A stretch of 64,000 nucleotides of DNA from Engraulis encrasicolus (Eukaryota; Chordata; Actinopteri; Clupeiformes; Engraulidae). The stretch lies in the NCBI RefSeq assembly GCF_034702125.1, contig NC_085869.1:56154841-56218840 (forward strand), given 5' to 3'. The translations under genes and the position numbers were made by a program. The notes beneath the pieces are model-generated. The model was given only the letters and a program-made list of their open reading frames with translations, did no database searches and was not told where the DNA came from. This document shows, piece by piece, positions 1-62,984 of this stretch; within the stretch, counting starts at the first letter, position 1, and every line of letters begins with the position of its first letter.

Positions 1-92
1 TATCTTATAAACACCAACACTCCATAATATTGTGCATAATCAAATCACCACCTACTCTTAGTCACCTTTGTGTGTAATGGCTGCATTTGTAG

Positions 93-50585
<50,493 letters not shown>

Positions 50586-51430
50586 GCAGTCAGTCAGAGA
50601 AAGACAACAATATCCCATGAAGCATTGGGGCTACAGCTACAGCACAGCCACACCTTCAAGCACTCCAACAACCAGCAAGACGTCGGCCATCTTGGAATCA
50701 TCATCACAGAGATCAATGAATGAATGAATGAATTCATGAATGAATTCATGAATGAGTGCATTTATAACACTGTAGAGAGCAGTGAAGGTTAACTACCTCA
50801 CCAGGGCCACTTCCTCTACCACTGTAGCAACGCTGCGAACAGTCTTCAGTAGCGTCACCGCTAATGGGCCTCTAGCATTACCGCTAAAGTCCTTCAGTTG
50901 CAACAAAGCTAATGGGCCTCCTCTAGAAACACTTCTAACAGCCTCCTTGAGCTTTTCACAGTGCCCTGTGAACACCGCCCAGTAGTGCTCCCCTTAGTCT
51001 CTTAATGCACCTATTTAAAGCCTGAATAAGCGCTGTCCTGTATCTGTAATGCATGCCAGTCTCCTCTTCTGAGATCTTCACACACATGAACTTGCTCTGG
51101 GCAGAGGCTCCTCTCAGGCTGCAGATCGTTCAGTAGCGTCTCGCTCTTGGAAAGAAAGCAACAACTTAACGCACTGCTTTAGTTTGTGCTAATGGGAGGC
51201 AGTGTCAAGGCTTCATATAGTGTTTTTTTATATTCATACAGTATTTTTATTAACAGAATTGTTTTGAAGGAAGTAGCATTAGTTCAGTGATGTAATGCAC
51301 TACATCTCACCACATTACACTCTGTAAGACATTAAGAGGAATCAGGGTATTTTTTCATCGTCTACATTACCCAGGCAGTCTCTGTGGTCCAGGATGAAAA
51401 TAAAATCAAATAAAATACAATAAAAAATGA
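50586..51430 (+). other. Probable 3' untranslated region
   Basis: Non-coding stretch from the stop codon to a cluster of poly(A) signals. It includes a gaatgaatgaattcatgaat palindromic run (50,714-50,758). Confidence 0.5.
51399..51424 (+). promoter_or_regulatory. Clustered AATAAA polyadenylation signals
   Basis: AATAAA hexamers at 51,399-51,404, 51,409-51,414 and 51,419-51,424, about 0.8 kb after the stop codon. Another candidate (aataaaaatg) lies near 51,658. Confidence 0.5.
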
Positions 51431-52319
51431 AAAATAATTTACAGCATGACATGCATTGCTGAGTAATACTAGTTAACACGCTAGGTCTGCTTAGGTTAGT
51501 CAGGTGGATGTTTGTTAGTTACATTTTTTTTGTTTCATTCTTTCGCATGTTGATGGCTTAGCTTGATAGCATTACTAGACTAGAACTACCCAATGCTGCT
51601 TTAGGTAGAATGAATAACCTCTGTCATTGCTAAAAATGCCTTTAAAAATATAAAACAATAAAAATGTATTTACGGTTCCATCAAGGTGAGTACATTTTTG
51701 AGTACATGCATAGAACATGTCTCTTCTTTTTCAGTAAGTGAGTGAGCTGTTGCAGGTTACCATAGCAGCAGTGCTATGTAAACATAGAGGCACCTCTCGT
51801 CACCCAGCCTTGGGATGCTGCCCTGACACACAGTAACATTAGCCAATGACAACATAGCCAACACAGAGAGTAGCTTAGAGAGTAACTACACCCCTTAGAG
51901 GAGTCTTAAACTCTACTCTCTGAGTGCTGAATTATCACTTAGAGATAGAATTTAACATTTTTCTATACAGTGCATTTTGGCCTATTCTCTGAGTGTTGAA
52001 TTAAGAAAACAATGTGTGTACTGTGTGCACTGGCCTCCTGCTCCAGCTCTCAGTGTTTGGGCCCTGTGTTTTGCTAACCAATGAGACCTTTTTATACTGT
52101 CGGCCCATTCCCCATAATGCATCGCATCATCACGACACACACACAGTAAAGTTTGGACTCTTTTACGAATGTTAAAAGCGGAGGAGTTTGAAGATGTCAG
52201 TGTCCAGATGTCCAGACTGACTTCCGATGATGCAATAAAACTTGTTGCAAATGCAAGAAATGCCTTTGTGTTTCGCCTGGTCATTACAGTCATTTATGTC
52301 GTGCTGAATGGCAGAATTT

Positions 52320-52950
52320 TACATTCAAGATTCAAGATTCAAGATTTGTTTATTACGTCTTATTATAGGTTTGCAGCCTATAAAGAGTAAAAATTGTTGT
52401 GTTTTTTGTGTCCTCAAAAAAGATTAAAAAAAGAAAAAGAGGGAGGGGGGGATGGAAAAAATGCAAAGAAAGTGCATTGTTGTCTTCAGCATGAATTCAG
52501 TAATCTAGCTGCTTGGTGGAAGAAACAACTTTGGAGTCTGGTAGTGTGAGATTTAAGGCTTCTATACCGTTTCCCAGATGGTAATATAGAAAACAGTTCA
52601 TAGTTGGGATGGCTTGGATCAGCCAAGATTTTTTTTGCCTTCCTGATGCTCCTTCCCTCGAATAGCTCCAGTATGGAGGGTAAGTCACAGGCGCATATTT
52701 TCTCAGCTGTACGCACAACCCTCTGAAGAGCTCTCCTGTTGGATTGAGAGCAGTTCCCATACTATGCAATAATGGTCCCAGTCAGAATGCTCTCAATGGT
52801 GCCTCTGTAAAAAGACCTTAGGATCTTGGATCTCATACCAAACTTTCTCAATCGTCTGAGGTGGTACAGACGTTGCTGGCTTTTTTTACAATCCGCTGTG
52901 TTTGACTGTCCCAGGTGAGGTCTTCTGAGATGGTAATGCCAAGAAGCTTA
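52320..52950 (-). mobile_element. LINE 3'-end fragment
   Basis: The minus frame 52,716-52,486 reads C-D-L-P-S-I-L-E-L-F-E-G-R and the 3' tail is attcaagattcaagattc. It is the same family as the LINE ending at 27,770, in the opposite orientation and 5'-truncated. Confidence 0.88.
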
Positions 52951-52954
52951 AATA

Positions 52955-53960
52955 CCTTTGACCTTGGCTCACCACACCAGGTCTATCACACAGACATAAA
53001 TGTCCCTCATTTGCCACAAGACTTGTTTTACAGATTTATCACATTGGTTGGTATTTTAATAATAATATTACAAAAATGAGTGATATAAATGAATTAGGCT
53101 CCGCGACCTTTTGACCTTGAGTCGGTTAACCAGTTTTGTAACACAGAGGCATGTGTGCCTCATATGCCACAAGAGTTCATTTTGTCATTCTTCATTCTGC
53201 CAATTCAGAAAAAAATAAAATCATAAAAAATGTGTTGTAAATGAATTAGGCTCTTTGACCTTTTGACCTCTGATCACCACACCAGTTTTATAAAACAGAG
53301 ATAAATATACCTCATTTACCACAAGACTTGTTTTTTTAGATTTAGCACTCAAATAACGCTTTAAATAATAAAAATATTTAAAATGGTGGTATAAATGAAT
53401 TAGGCTCCTTGACCTTTTGACCTTGGCTCACCACACCAGGTCTATCACACAGACATAAATGTCCATCATTTGTCACAAGACTTGTTTTACAGATGAATCA
53501 CTTTGGTGGGTATTTTAATAATAATATTTACAAAAATGAGTGATATAATTGAATTAGGCTCCGCAACCTTTTGACCTTGAGTCGGTTAACCAGTTTTGTA
53601 ACACAGAGGCATGTGTCCTTCATATGCCAAAAGAGTTCATTTTGTCATTCTTCATTCTGTCAATTCAGAAAAAAATAAAATCATAAAAAATGTGTCGTAA
53701 ATGAATTAGGCTCCTTGACCTTTTGACCTCGGATCACCACACCAGTTTTATAAAACAGAGATAGATATACCTCATTTACCACAAGACTTGTTTTTAGATG
53801 TAGCACTCAAGTAATTCTACAAATAATAAAAATACTTAATATGTTGACATAAATTAATTAGGCTCCTTGACCTTTTGACCTTGAGTCATCAAACCATATT
53901 TTTAACATAGGGACAGAAGTCCCTCATGTACCACAAGTTTTATTTTTCAGATCCATCAAG
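52955..53960. repeat. Tandem satellite, about 153-bp units in a three-unit block
   Basis: tgaattaggctc recurs near 53,090, 53,243, 53,397, 53,552, 53,703 and 53,859, spaced 151-156 bp. Units follow an A-B-C-A-B-C pattern (ggctcaccacaccaggtcta, gagtcggttaaccagtttt, gatcaccacaccagtttta). Each carries ttgaccttttgacctt. Confidence 0.88.
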
Positions 53961-56200
53961 TTTTCATTTTGAATGTCAAATGAATGTCCAATATCAAACT
54001 AACTTTACCGCACTGCCCTAAGCGGATGAAATAACGAAGTCAGGAGTGCGTAAACACTCCGGACAGCCATCTAAATAGACGGGAAAGGAGGAGGCGGCCA
54101 GCACGACACAAACCAAAGAAAACAAGCAAACAGAAAAGAATATAAAAAAAATACGGTTGGGCAAAACAGCGATGGGCCAACTGCCCATGGTGAATTTAAA
54201 TGATCAGACCCTCGGCGACACTCTCCTCGCAACATGACAGGGCGAGAGGAGTTAGAACAGTTCGGATAACAGGGTCTGTCCAACCTAAACACAGACAAAA
54301 GGGACGTGGCCAGGGTGCTTGTCCGCGCGTAACCGGACCTCAGAACAGACCAGAAAGGTAGAGGCTAAATCCCCGTAGACACTCGAACACCGGGAGAGCT
54401 CTAAAAACCTACTATTGCGGGGGTTTGTTTAAAAAAAAAACATGGCCTAGTCGCCACTAACTAATTAGCCACTCAGTGGCCAAGCGTCTCATTACGTCTT
54501 TTCACTACGGCAAGACTGGGGGACACATTGTCTGGTGAACTGCACGGTTTAACCCGTTACACACAAATGGACAGAATCGGCACAGGGAAAACAACAAGCA
54601 TGCAACATAAAATTACTACAGCCACAGACATAGTTGGCTAGTAGTCAGGCTTACATTAAACACGTCGCAACAGAACCAAACATATTGGCATGCAGTTCTC
54701 ACTGTCCGTCGGTCATGAGGTCATGGTAGATGTAAGGGCTTAGCCCAACTCCGGTCAGTAAGGACAGCACACTTAAAACAGGGAGAGAAAAACAAAATAC
54801 GGGAACACGCCATCAAAACACAACACACAATACATCAAACTGGCAACACAAACCACCTTGCTGTCCACATCGTTACAACTAATAAGATAGGATGAGATTT
54901 GTCCTCACATAAACCTGTGGCACATAACCACTTTTAAAAGCAATAAAATTAAGTCAGAACTGCGTCTCATAATATTTTGAAACAAGTAGGCTTATATAAA
55001 ATGTAAGGTTAAATCTCGCCCAACTTGTACATTTAGACATAACCAACCATAAACCATCCTTAAAGCAAAATAAAACCCAGACAGAGTCAAACAAAACTGA
55101 CAAATAAAATAAAGAAATAAATCACAGTTGGGAGATAGCAAAAACAAACCAACTGCTTTAATGACCAGACAAGTGAGTCCAGTTAGGTAAACCCAACTTA
55201 TGGCACAGTCGAGGTAGAACCCAGTGTGAAGAAGCGCCTTCATGCACACCGGACCTCCAGCGACATCCAGTAACAGTCATTGTAAAGTTAAGTACCACAG
55301 TACTGCAGGATAATGACATAACACAGTGTCGTGATCAATGCATCACAAATTCAGTAGTGTCATTCAGGTAACAGGAAATTCATGACTGTCTGAACGGATT
55401 AAAAGAAAAGGGGAAAGAAAACTGAAACATCCCTCAGAAAAGCTTAGGCGTATACATTCAAAACCAGTATTAAAACTCCAAAATAACCAAAAAAAAAACA
55501 GACTCATTAGGGCTTATGAACATGTGAAAGTTTCAAAGACTACTCAAATTACACAAATGGTCTTGGCTTCTAGAAAGTTGCAGGTTCACAATGAAAGTTC
55601 ACAAACAAAAACAAATACATTGTGGAAACAAAATGTATAAAAATAAAATGAAAAGAACAGGATGACAAACCTCCATGTCGCCACAGCCCATCATATGCGA
55701 CAGAACAAAAATGGTCCCCAAAAATAACTTTGCAGTAAATAAAAACACATACCCATTGTTTTGCTGTTTATACTCAGGAAAGTCAAATGTCTCTCGGACA
55801 TTCTGGAGAATCACACCAACACGGATCAGACCGTCCTTCACTAGACGTCACAATCACTCAGTCTCCCACGTGCACACAGTGAGGCAAACCACTCACATAT
55901 ACAACCTGGGAAGTGACACACACCCACACACACAGCATTCACACAGCCGGCATTCAAACATAAACAAACATGGACAAACATGAACATGGACACAAACATG
56001 AACATGGGCCCATTTAGACAAACACAGACATACAGACAGGTAGCCTAACCAATCAATTTAGAAAAAGTGTTAAGTTATGTCACACTCACTGCTCATTGAC
56101 GAAGTGGAAGGGATATTTAGCGCAAGTTATCGCCATTGCCAGCTAACTTCCACTGCGACAAGAGCAAGTTGGGTGTGCACACTAGACATTGAACAAATCA
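53960..56200. other. Intergenic DNA, no gene recognised
   Basis: A mix of AT-rich sequence and a more GC-balanced stretch (54,000-54,800). It could be the untranslated or terminal part of the retroelement-like sequence encoding the CCHC ORF, but no LTR pair was found by eye. Confidence 0.35.
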
Positions 56201-56206
56201 GTTCTT

Positions 56207-56506
56207 CTAAGTATATTTGTCATCTCCACTCGAGTTCTTCTTACCTAGGGAACAATGTCGAGCCCAATGACCCGTCATGCCACATGCAAAGCACAAATTA
56301 TATTTTCGTCTCTCACCCATACACCCTAAGCATCCTCTACCCCTCCCCCTCCTCTGGGCACGGCTGCCACGCACTGGATTCTCAGTCTTTGGGAAAGAGA
56401 GTGCTCGAAATTCATGATACAGTGTTCGAAAATCATCCAATAAGTCTTGATCAGCAGTCTGGAAATAATTTTCCACTACTGAGGATTGGGAGCGAGTATG
56501 TGTTCT
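56207..56506 (-). CDS. Small CCHC zinc-knuckle ORF (Gag-like remnant or exon)
   Basis: The minus-strand frame is open to at least 56,560. The likely start is the ATG at about 56,506 (M-S-R-T-H-T-R-S-Q). An acidic and aromatic N-terminal part is followed by an Arg/Gly-rich run (RGRGRG) and one zinc knuckle C-F-A-C-G-M-T-G-H-W-A-R-H-C, matching CX2CX4HX4C. Such knuckles are typical of retrotransposon or retroviral Gag and of some host RNA-binding proteins. A strong donor (CCTAG|GTAAGAAG) occurs just after the knuckle near 56,252, so it may be an exon. No pol genes are seen nearby. Confidence 0.5.
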   Translation of the reverse strand, partial: RTHTRSQSSVVENYFQTADQDLLDDFRTLYHEFRALSFPKTENPVRGSRAQRRGRGRGCLGCMGERRKYNLCFACGMTGHWARHCSLGKKNSSGDDKYT

Positions 56507-58558
56507 ACTCATCGTAGGGGTGGCAGAATTGACCTCGAGAGTCATCACCCCTTTAAACACATTTTGTGAGTAGAGAGTAAATGGGACAGGCTGCCGTTCA
56601 ACACGTGCTACTGCAAGAGCGTCAGGTGGAGCAGGGGATACAACTAAAGTACAGGGTGTTGTGAGTTAAGGTAAGTTAAGCTCTTAAGAAGAGTTGGTTT
56701 CCCATTTACACACATTCACTCAGAAATAAGATGGACTTCCTGGTCAGAATAAATATTCCCAACCACGACAGTGAGTCTTTTGACTCTATACGGACTGATC
56801 TGATTGGTCCGAGGCCTATTTCAACTTGTCTGGCCTTGACTAGTCTTTTAGGCCCTAAAATCCCATGTGCTGGGTTTGTCATATATTTGCCTTTTTTCTA
56901 ATTCATTTTTCATGTTACTATTATTATTATTATTATTATTGTTATTATTATTATCATTTATTATTCATTGCTGTTCCTTTGTCATGGTCATCTTCTATTG
57001 AAAGTTACCGACCAACCATTCTCCCCCTCTCCAATCTGTGGGCATACAGCTTTAACAGATTGGAAAGTAGGAAAAAAACTTTCATCAACTTTGACAAAAC
57101 AAAACAGAAAGATGTCCAACTATTACTGTACAACCTGCAGTTCTAAATTAAACACTGAGAAGTAAAATAGCCCTGCAGTTCGGGGAAGCATCCTCTGTCT
57201 CAATTATGACAAAATTTTGAAAATATAAAGCCTAATTGCAGAAGTCTAAAATTGCCATAAACAGAATTTGTTCAGTATCCAACTATTACATTATAGTCTA
57301 GGCAGGATTACTGAAAAGGTTCTTATTTAAGGTCCTGAAGGCAAATCATGTTAATTTACGGCATACAACTGATTTAGGGGTATTCAAGGGTGCTGAATCC
57401 AAATCTGCCGTATGCCGGACGCAAAAATGTACCGAAATGCCACAAACCGGCAAAATCCAATATGGCCGCCGCCACCGTGTTAAAATCCTGCAATCACTTT
57501 TCTTTTGGACTAAATAAGGTATGAATTTGAAAATAACACTTATTTTTATGTTTTCAGACATGGGGAAAGCCATTATGTCATCAGATTTAAGCTCAGATTG
57601 GAAGAAAATGCTTATGTCATTGACTGGCAGCCATTTTAAAAGCAGAGAGCCTCATATTGTCAGCGATTTTTAACATTTTTACTAATCTTTCAAGATCCAC
57701 AGAAAAAATGCTCTTTGTCTCTGTGAACACAAATACTACAGAAAACTGCACTGAACTGTCTACTTTCACCTGAAAAAAGAAGTTTGTGTCTACCTTTTTC
57801 CATTCTTTAGTTATGGGCAGTAGAACATGGGATGACACCACAAAAAAGCACTGATTTTTGACCCCAAAATACTGCACTTCTCACTGCCCATATGTTTGCT
57901 TTAAGGACATATTGTCTTTGATAGTGTTCATGTTTGATATACAACATTTTCAGGGGGTTTGAAGGGTGCTTAATGCCTTTAATTCCCATAGTACATCAAA
58001 ATGAAGGAATCCAATATGGCCGCCGTCACCAGTCTACAGTGTACATTTCTTTGATTACACAAGGTAAACTCTTAAGTACATTAAGTAGCATCATGTTTTC
58101 ATACAAGGAGAATTCATTTCCATACTCAGATTTAAGATAGATATCAAAGGAAATTATTTCAGTGTAGACTGAATTCATGTTTGCAACAGGAGATAATCTT
58201 TTCCATAAATTGACCATTTGTATTTAAATCTCTCCCCATTTCAATTACACTTTTAATGCATTATACCATGAAAAATATTTCCACCTCAAACCACCACACA
58301 ATGTTTCCACACCTCTTCACCCATAAAAAATAAATGCACACAAGAGTCTGAATGTCTCTAAATCGAATATTTTCTAATATTATCCTTTGTACAATGGGAA
58401 TTACTTCATGTTTTCCGGTTTAATTGCTGTGCTTAGATCACTGTATATCTAGGCCTATAAAGGGGATCAAGAGTCAGACTGATGTGAATAATATATAGAA
58501 TAGAATAGAATAGAATAGAATAGATTAGAATAGAATAGAGTGAAGATAAGGGAGTGGC

Positions 58559-58629
<71 letters not shown>

Positions 58630-58658
58630 GCATGTGCGTGTGTGTGTTTGTGTGTGTG
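58559..58658. repeat. (TG)n microsatellite
   Basis: About 100 bp of TG dinucleotides, preceded by an (AATAG)n run at 58,495-58,545. Confidence 0.96.
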
Positions 58659-59204
58659 AATATATACACAAAGGACATACTCAGGCTGGTATTGCACATC
58701 AGTCATCCAAAGTTATTGCATAGATTGTCTTGCTTAATGTACTGTACATATTTCAGCTGAGATGGCCACTCTGTGACAATTATAACCATTAATTACAAGG
58801 CTGGCCTTTGTTCTGTAGTACGGCAAGAATTCAGCTCAACACATTGCACTGTATCAATTATTGCACAACAACCGGAGGATGGAAGGAGATCAGGGAAACA
58901 ACAGATTGTAATGAACAGTCAGACAGTCCATGTGTGTGAAATGTGGTTTTAGTCTTTGGTCCTTACTTTGATGATACATCTGTAGTGCCAATGATACATC
59001 TGTAGAGACCCAAGAACTCAGAACCAGGATAATGTCCAAGACAATGTTTTAGCTCTGTTGAGACAGTGGGAAGTTCAGAAAGGGCTAGGTCTATTCTCGC
59101 TATAGGTGTGCCTCCTGAATGCAGCAATGCTCTCTGGTTTTCTTTTCATTCAGAGCTAGAGAAATTTGTCTCTGTCTCTGTACACCAGGCTGCCACCTTC
59201 AGTC

Positions 59205-60470
59205 CCTTTTGCTGGCCATACTGCAGTCATGGACGGATAGACTTTAGATGGGGGCTCAGCATGCAGCCATGTGGGGATCCAGCCCGGCTGAACAGGGGAG
59301 CAGGAGGAAAAGAGAGTCTGTCTGTTATCTTCTGCTGATAGAATTGTGCAAGTATAGACTTTAAATTGGCCTAGTTAAAATATACTGGAATGTACATCTG
59401 CAGTGTATCAATAACGGTGCTCAGCTGGAGAGAGAGAGAGCCAATGGCAGGCAGAAGAGCAAGTGGTAGTTTTAAGGTGCCTAGGCACAGAAATGGGCAC
59501 CTCCCTGTCTTTCTCACAGCACATGAACACAATATTCAAAAGTGGACTGCTAATGAACCCATTTTGTCCTAAGCCCTTTTTTGGAAAGGGTGCCCTCTTC
59601 CTATTAAATCCGCAATATCTCAGCCTCCGAACCACATACAAACATGAAATGAGTTACATTTAAAAGTCAATACCCTCCCCTTGCATTGTAATGTGTTCAT
59701 TCAGCTCTAACATACCCACATAGTTAATAAAACTAAAATCTCAAGATCCTGAAAAACCTGTATACCTATATGTGTCCCCAGGACACAATGGGTTAAGTTA
59801 TACGAGGAGGAGGTATCAAAAATCAGAATGTCCTTGCTTACTTAGAATGTCCTTTTTTGAATATTGTGTTCATGTGCTGTGAGAAAGACAGGAGGGTGCC
59901 CATTTCTATTAGCCTTGTGCACCATCCTACGTACTTCCGCCAAGAGACTTGACTCCACACTACTTCTGATATCAGTTTTCTGTGGAGCAATGTTGCCGGT
60001 AGGATTTGGCCGGTGTTCTTACAAGCGGTCCTACATTGTAATTTTATCCTACGGTAGGATATTCTGTCAGACATGTCTGTTAAACGGTCCTACATCGCCA
60101 AAGATAGACGTCAGACATGTTTGTTCAACAACTTATCCTGATTTTTCCGACCATTTCCTTCCCGCTTCCTGCAATCGTGTCAGATCAAACAACCCCCAGA
60201 CCATGAATACAAAATGAAATGGTAGTAGGGATGGTCAGGACCAGGCTACATTTCTATGCCTAGGTACCTAAAAACTACCACTTGCTCTACTGTCCTTTTG
60301 CTGTTGATGTCTTGTGTCGGGGGTGTCTGTGTCAGCGATATGTGCCACTAAGGTAATGTCATCAGCATACATTAAAAGTCATGCTTTCTTTGTGACAGGC
60401 TCTGACTGTCCCACTAATGATCCTAGCCCTCAGATGAAGTGGTTAGTGATTGCTTTATTGTTGGACAAAT
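59205..60470 (-). pseudogene. Rearranged LINE reverse-transcriptase scraps in a hairpin
   Basis: The inverse of about 59,240-59,290 reads A-G-S-P-H-G-C-M-L-S-P, like the RT G-x-P-Q-G motif. The inverse of 60,354-60,380 reads L-M-Y-A-D-D-I-T, the RT catalytic motif. Their order is the reverse of a normal RT. Between them, 59,455-59,560 and 59,845-60,290 contain mutually inverted pieces (gcaagtggtagtttt, gtgcccatttct). It cannot encode a protein. Confidence 0.45.
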
Positions 60471-62864
60471 GTATATGCACATACAGTCACCCTCCTCTCC
60501 TCTAACGAAAATATTTTACTTGGTATACTAAGTTAACCTATTCCTAATCACCCCTCCTGGAGTTGCTAAATTGCAGTAACTGCTTGACTCCATGTACTCC
60601 ATGCCACTTCTTGCAGATGCAGTGTTGGATGAGGCAAGCACAATTTGTGATGTCTTTGTGTGCCTTGAGAATACAGGGGTTCTAAATTTTGTTTATAACC
60701 TGACTGTGAACCTAGCCGCGCACAACTCAGCCTCTGATTGTTGGAAACCGCTGTCTGTCAACTCACGTGGTTGGCTGCCAGCGTCTTGCCCCTCTTCATA
60801 ACATTGTGTTGATAAACAATGAGAACCCATGTATAAGTGGCAGATACAGGAGCAGTGGGACTAAAGCCTTGTCCAATACCACCCATCCCACTTCGGTGAC
60901 TGGCAGGAGGATAGGAAGGGATATGTGGGCCCGACTCAATATAGAGATTTGATAATGTGGGGCATTTTATGTAACCATGTGACATCTGAATTAGATAGGA
61001 CTGATCATTGCAAAACGTCATACTTTGCTTTTGTTGCATTTGCAGCAAAAGTGCCATGCAGTGCATGATATTGTGTCCTGCCAAATCACTGGAGAGGAGG
61101 AGGTTGATAGGCCTAATGGTTGAGAATGAGTTAACATAGCCTATATCAAGTAAATTCCTCACAATAACATAAACTGTTTTGATCCACGTTTCACCTTTCC
61201 ACCATTCAAAGATATAATGTAAGCGCCGCAATAAAATCTGCAAACAATGAATTCCTAATGTACAAAATGTAGATGTGCATATTATATTTAGACACATTCA
61301 GACTTATGTGTGTAAATTTGTCTCATAATGGAAGAGGTGGATTGAGGTGGACATATTGCATCATGTTATAATAAGCATTAAAATAAAAGTGGAAGTAGAG
61401 AAAACATTTTCATTCAAAAGAACAGCTTATTGACAGGAAAGTCAACTGTCACTTGTAAACATGAATTCAACCTATGAAATCATGACATCTGATTCTAATC
61501 TTAAATCTGAGTATGGAGATGAATTCTCCATGTATGACAACCTATAGCTACAATGTAATTAAGAGTCCACCTTGTCTGGTGATGGCGTCCATATTCGATT
61601 AATTCGTTTTGAGGAAGGCCTATTAAAGAGGTTTTTGAGCCTAATAGTACACAGCATATATAGAAGCACCCTTCAAAACCCCTGAAAATGCTGCATATCA
61701 AACATGAACACTATCAAAGACACTTTGTCCTTAAAGCAAAAATGTGGGTTGAGACAAGTACAGTATTTTGGGGTCAAAAATTGTTTGTGTCACCCTATGT
61801 TCCTGTTGCAATCATGAATTCAGACTACACTGAAATAATTTCCTTTGATATCTATCTTAAATCTGAGTAAGGAAATGAATTCTCCCTGTATGAAAACCTA
61901 ATGCTACACAATGTACTTAAGAGTTTACCTTGTGTAATCAAAGAAACGTATACTGTAGACTGGTGACGGCGGCCATATTGGATTCCTTCATTTTGATGTA
62001 CTATGGGAATATACATTTATTTATACATCATATTGGCATTAAGCACCCTTCAAACCCCCTGAAAATGTTGCACATCAAACATGAACACTATCAAAGACAA
62101 TATATCCTTAAAGCAAAAATATGGGCAGAGAGAAGTGCAGTATTTTGGGGTCAATTTTTTTTTTTTTTTGTGGTGTCATCCCATGTTCTACTGCCCATAA
62201 CTAAAGAATGGAAAAAGGTAGACAAAAGCTTCTTTTTTCAGGTGAAAGTAGACAGTTCAGTGCAGTTTTCTGTAGTATTTGTGTTCACAGAGACAAAGAG
62301 CATTTTTTTCTGTGGATCTTGAAAGATTAGTAAAAATGTTAAAAATCGCTGACAATATGAGGCTCTCTGCTTTTAAAATTGCTGCCAGCCAATGACATAA
62401 GCATTTCCTTCCAATCTGAGCTTAGATCTGATGACATAATGGCTTTCCCCATGTCTGAAAACATAAAAATAAGTGCTATTTTCAAATTCATACCTTATTT
62501 AGTCCAAAAGAAAAGTGATTGCAGGATTTTAACACGGTGGCGGCGGCCATATTGGATTTTGTCCGTTTGAGGCATTTCGGTACATTTTTGCGTCCGGCAT
62601 ACGGCAGATTTGGATTCAGCACCCTTGAATACCCCTAAATCAGTTGTATGCCGTAAATTAACATGATTTGCCTTCAGGTGTCAACTTTTTGGAAAAATGA
62701 CCCTGACTATTACACATGTAGCTAACAGCCAACTGCGGAGAAGTACTGCTCATTCTCTGATATGCAATACATTAAACCGTTCGTATGATGAGAACCCATT
62801 GTCTTGTAACAAAACAAGGACAGAATTCGGACAGGCTACCCAGGTTCCAAACCCAGGTACCAAA

Positions 62865-62980
62865 TACAGGTAATTTCCCATGCCACATGGACAAATTCCC
62901 GGAGCCAAAACTCTATATACAGGTAATTTCCAATGCCACATCGACAAATTCCCAGAGTCAAAGCTCTATATACCGGTATG
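62865..62980 (+). repeat. Short tandem repeat of about 60 bp
   Basis: caggtaatttcc-atgccacat-gacaaattccc followed by ctctatata occurs twice in tandem, with a partial third. Confidence 0.7.
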
Positions 62981-62984
62981 CTTG

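Larger units (their letters stand above)
57334..62678. mobile_element. Giant inverted repeat (long-TIR element or fold-back)
   Basis: CCTGAAGGCAAATCATG at 57,334 is matched by its inverse ending at 62,678. The left arm (57,334 to about 58,190) pairs with about 61,800-62,678 through most of its length. The right side has an extra diverged tandem copy (about 61,480-61,795). The 3-kb loop holds a TG microsatellite, a smaller hairpin and RT scraps. No transposase is seen. Confidence 0.75.

Noticed and set aside
56207..56560. Intact endogenous retrovirus
   Set aside because: Only a zinc-knuckle ORF is visible; no protease, polymerase, envelope or LTR pair was found.
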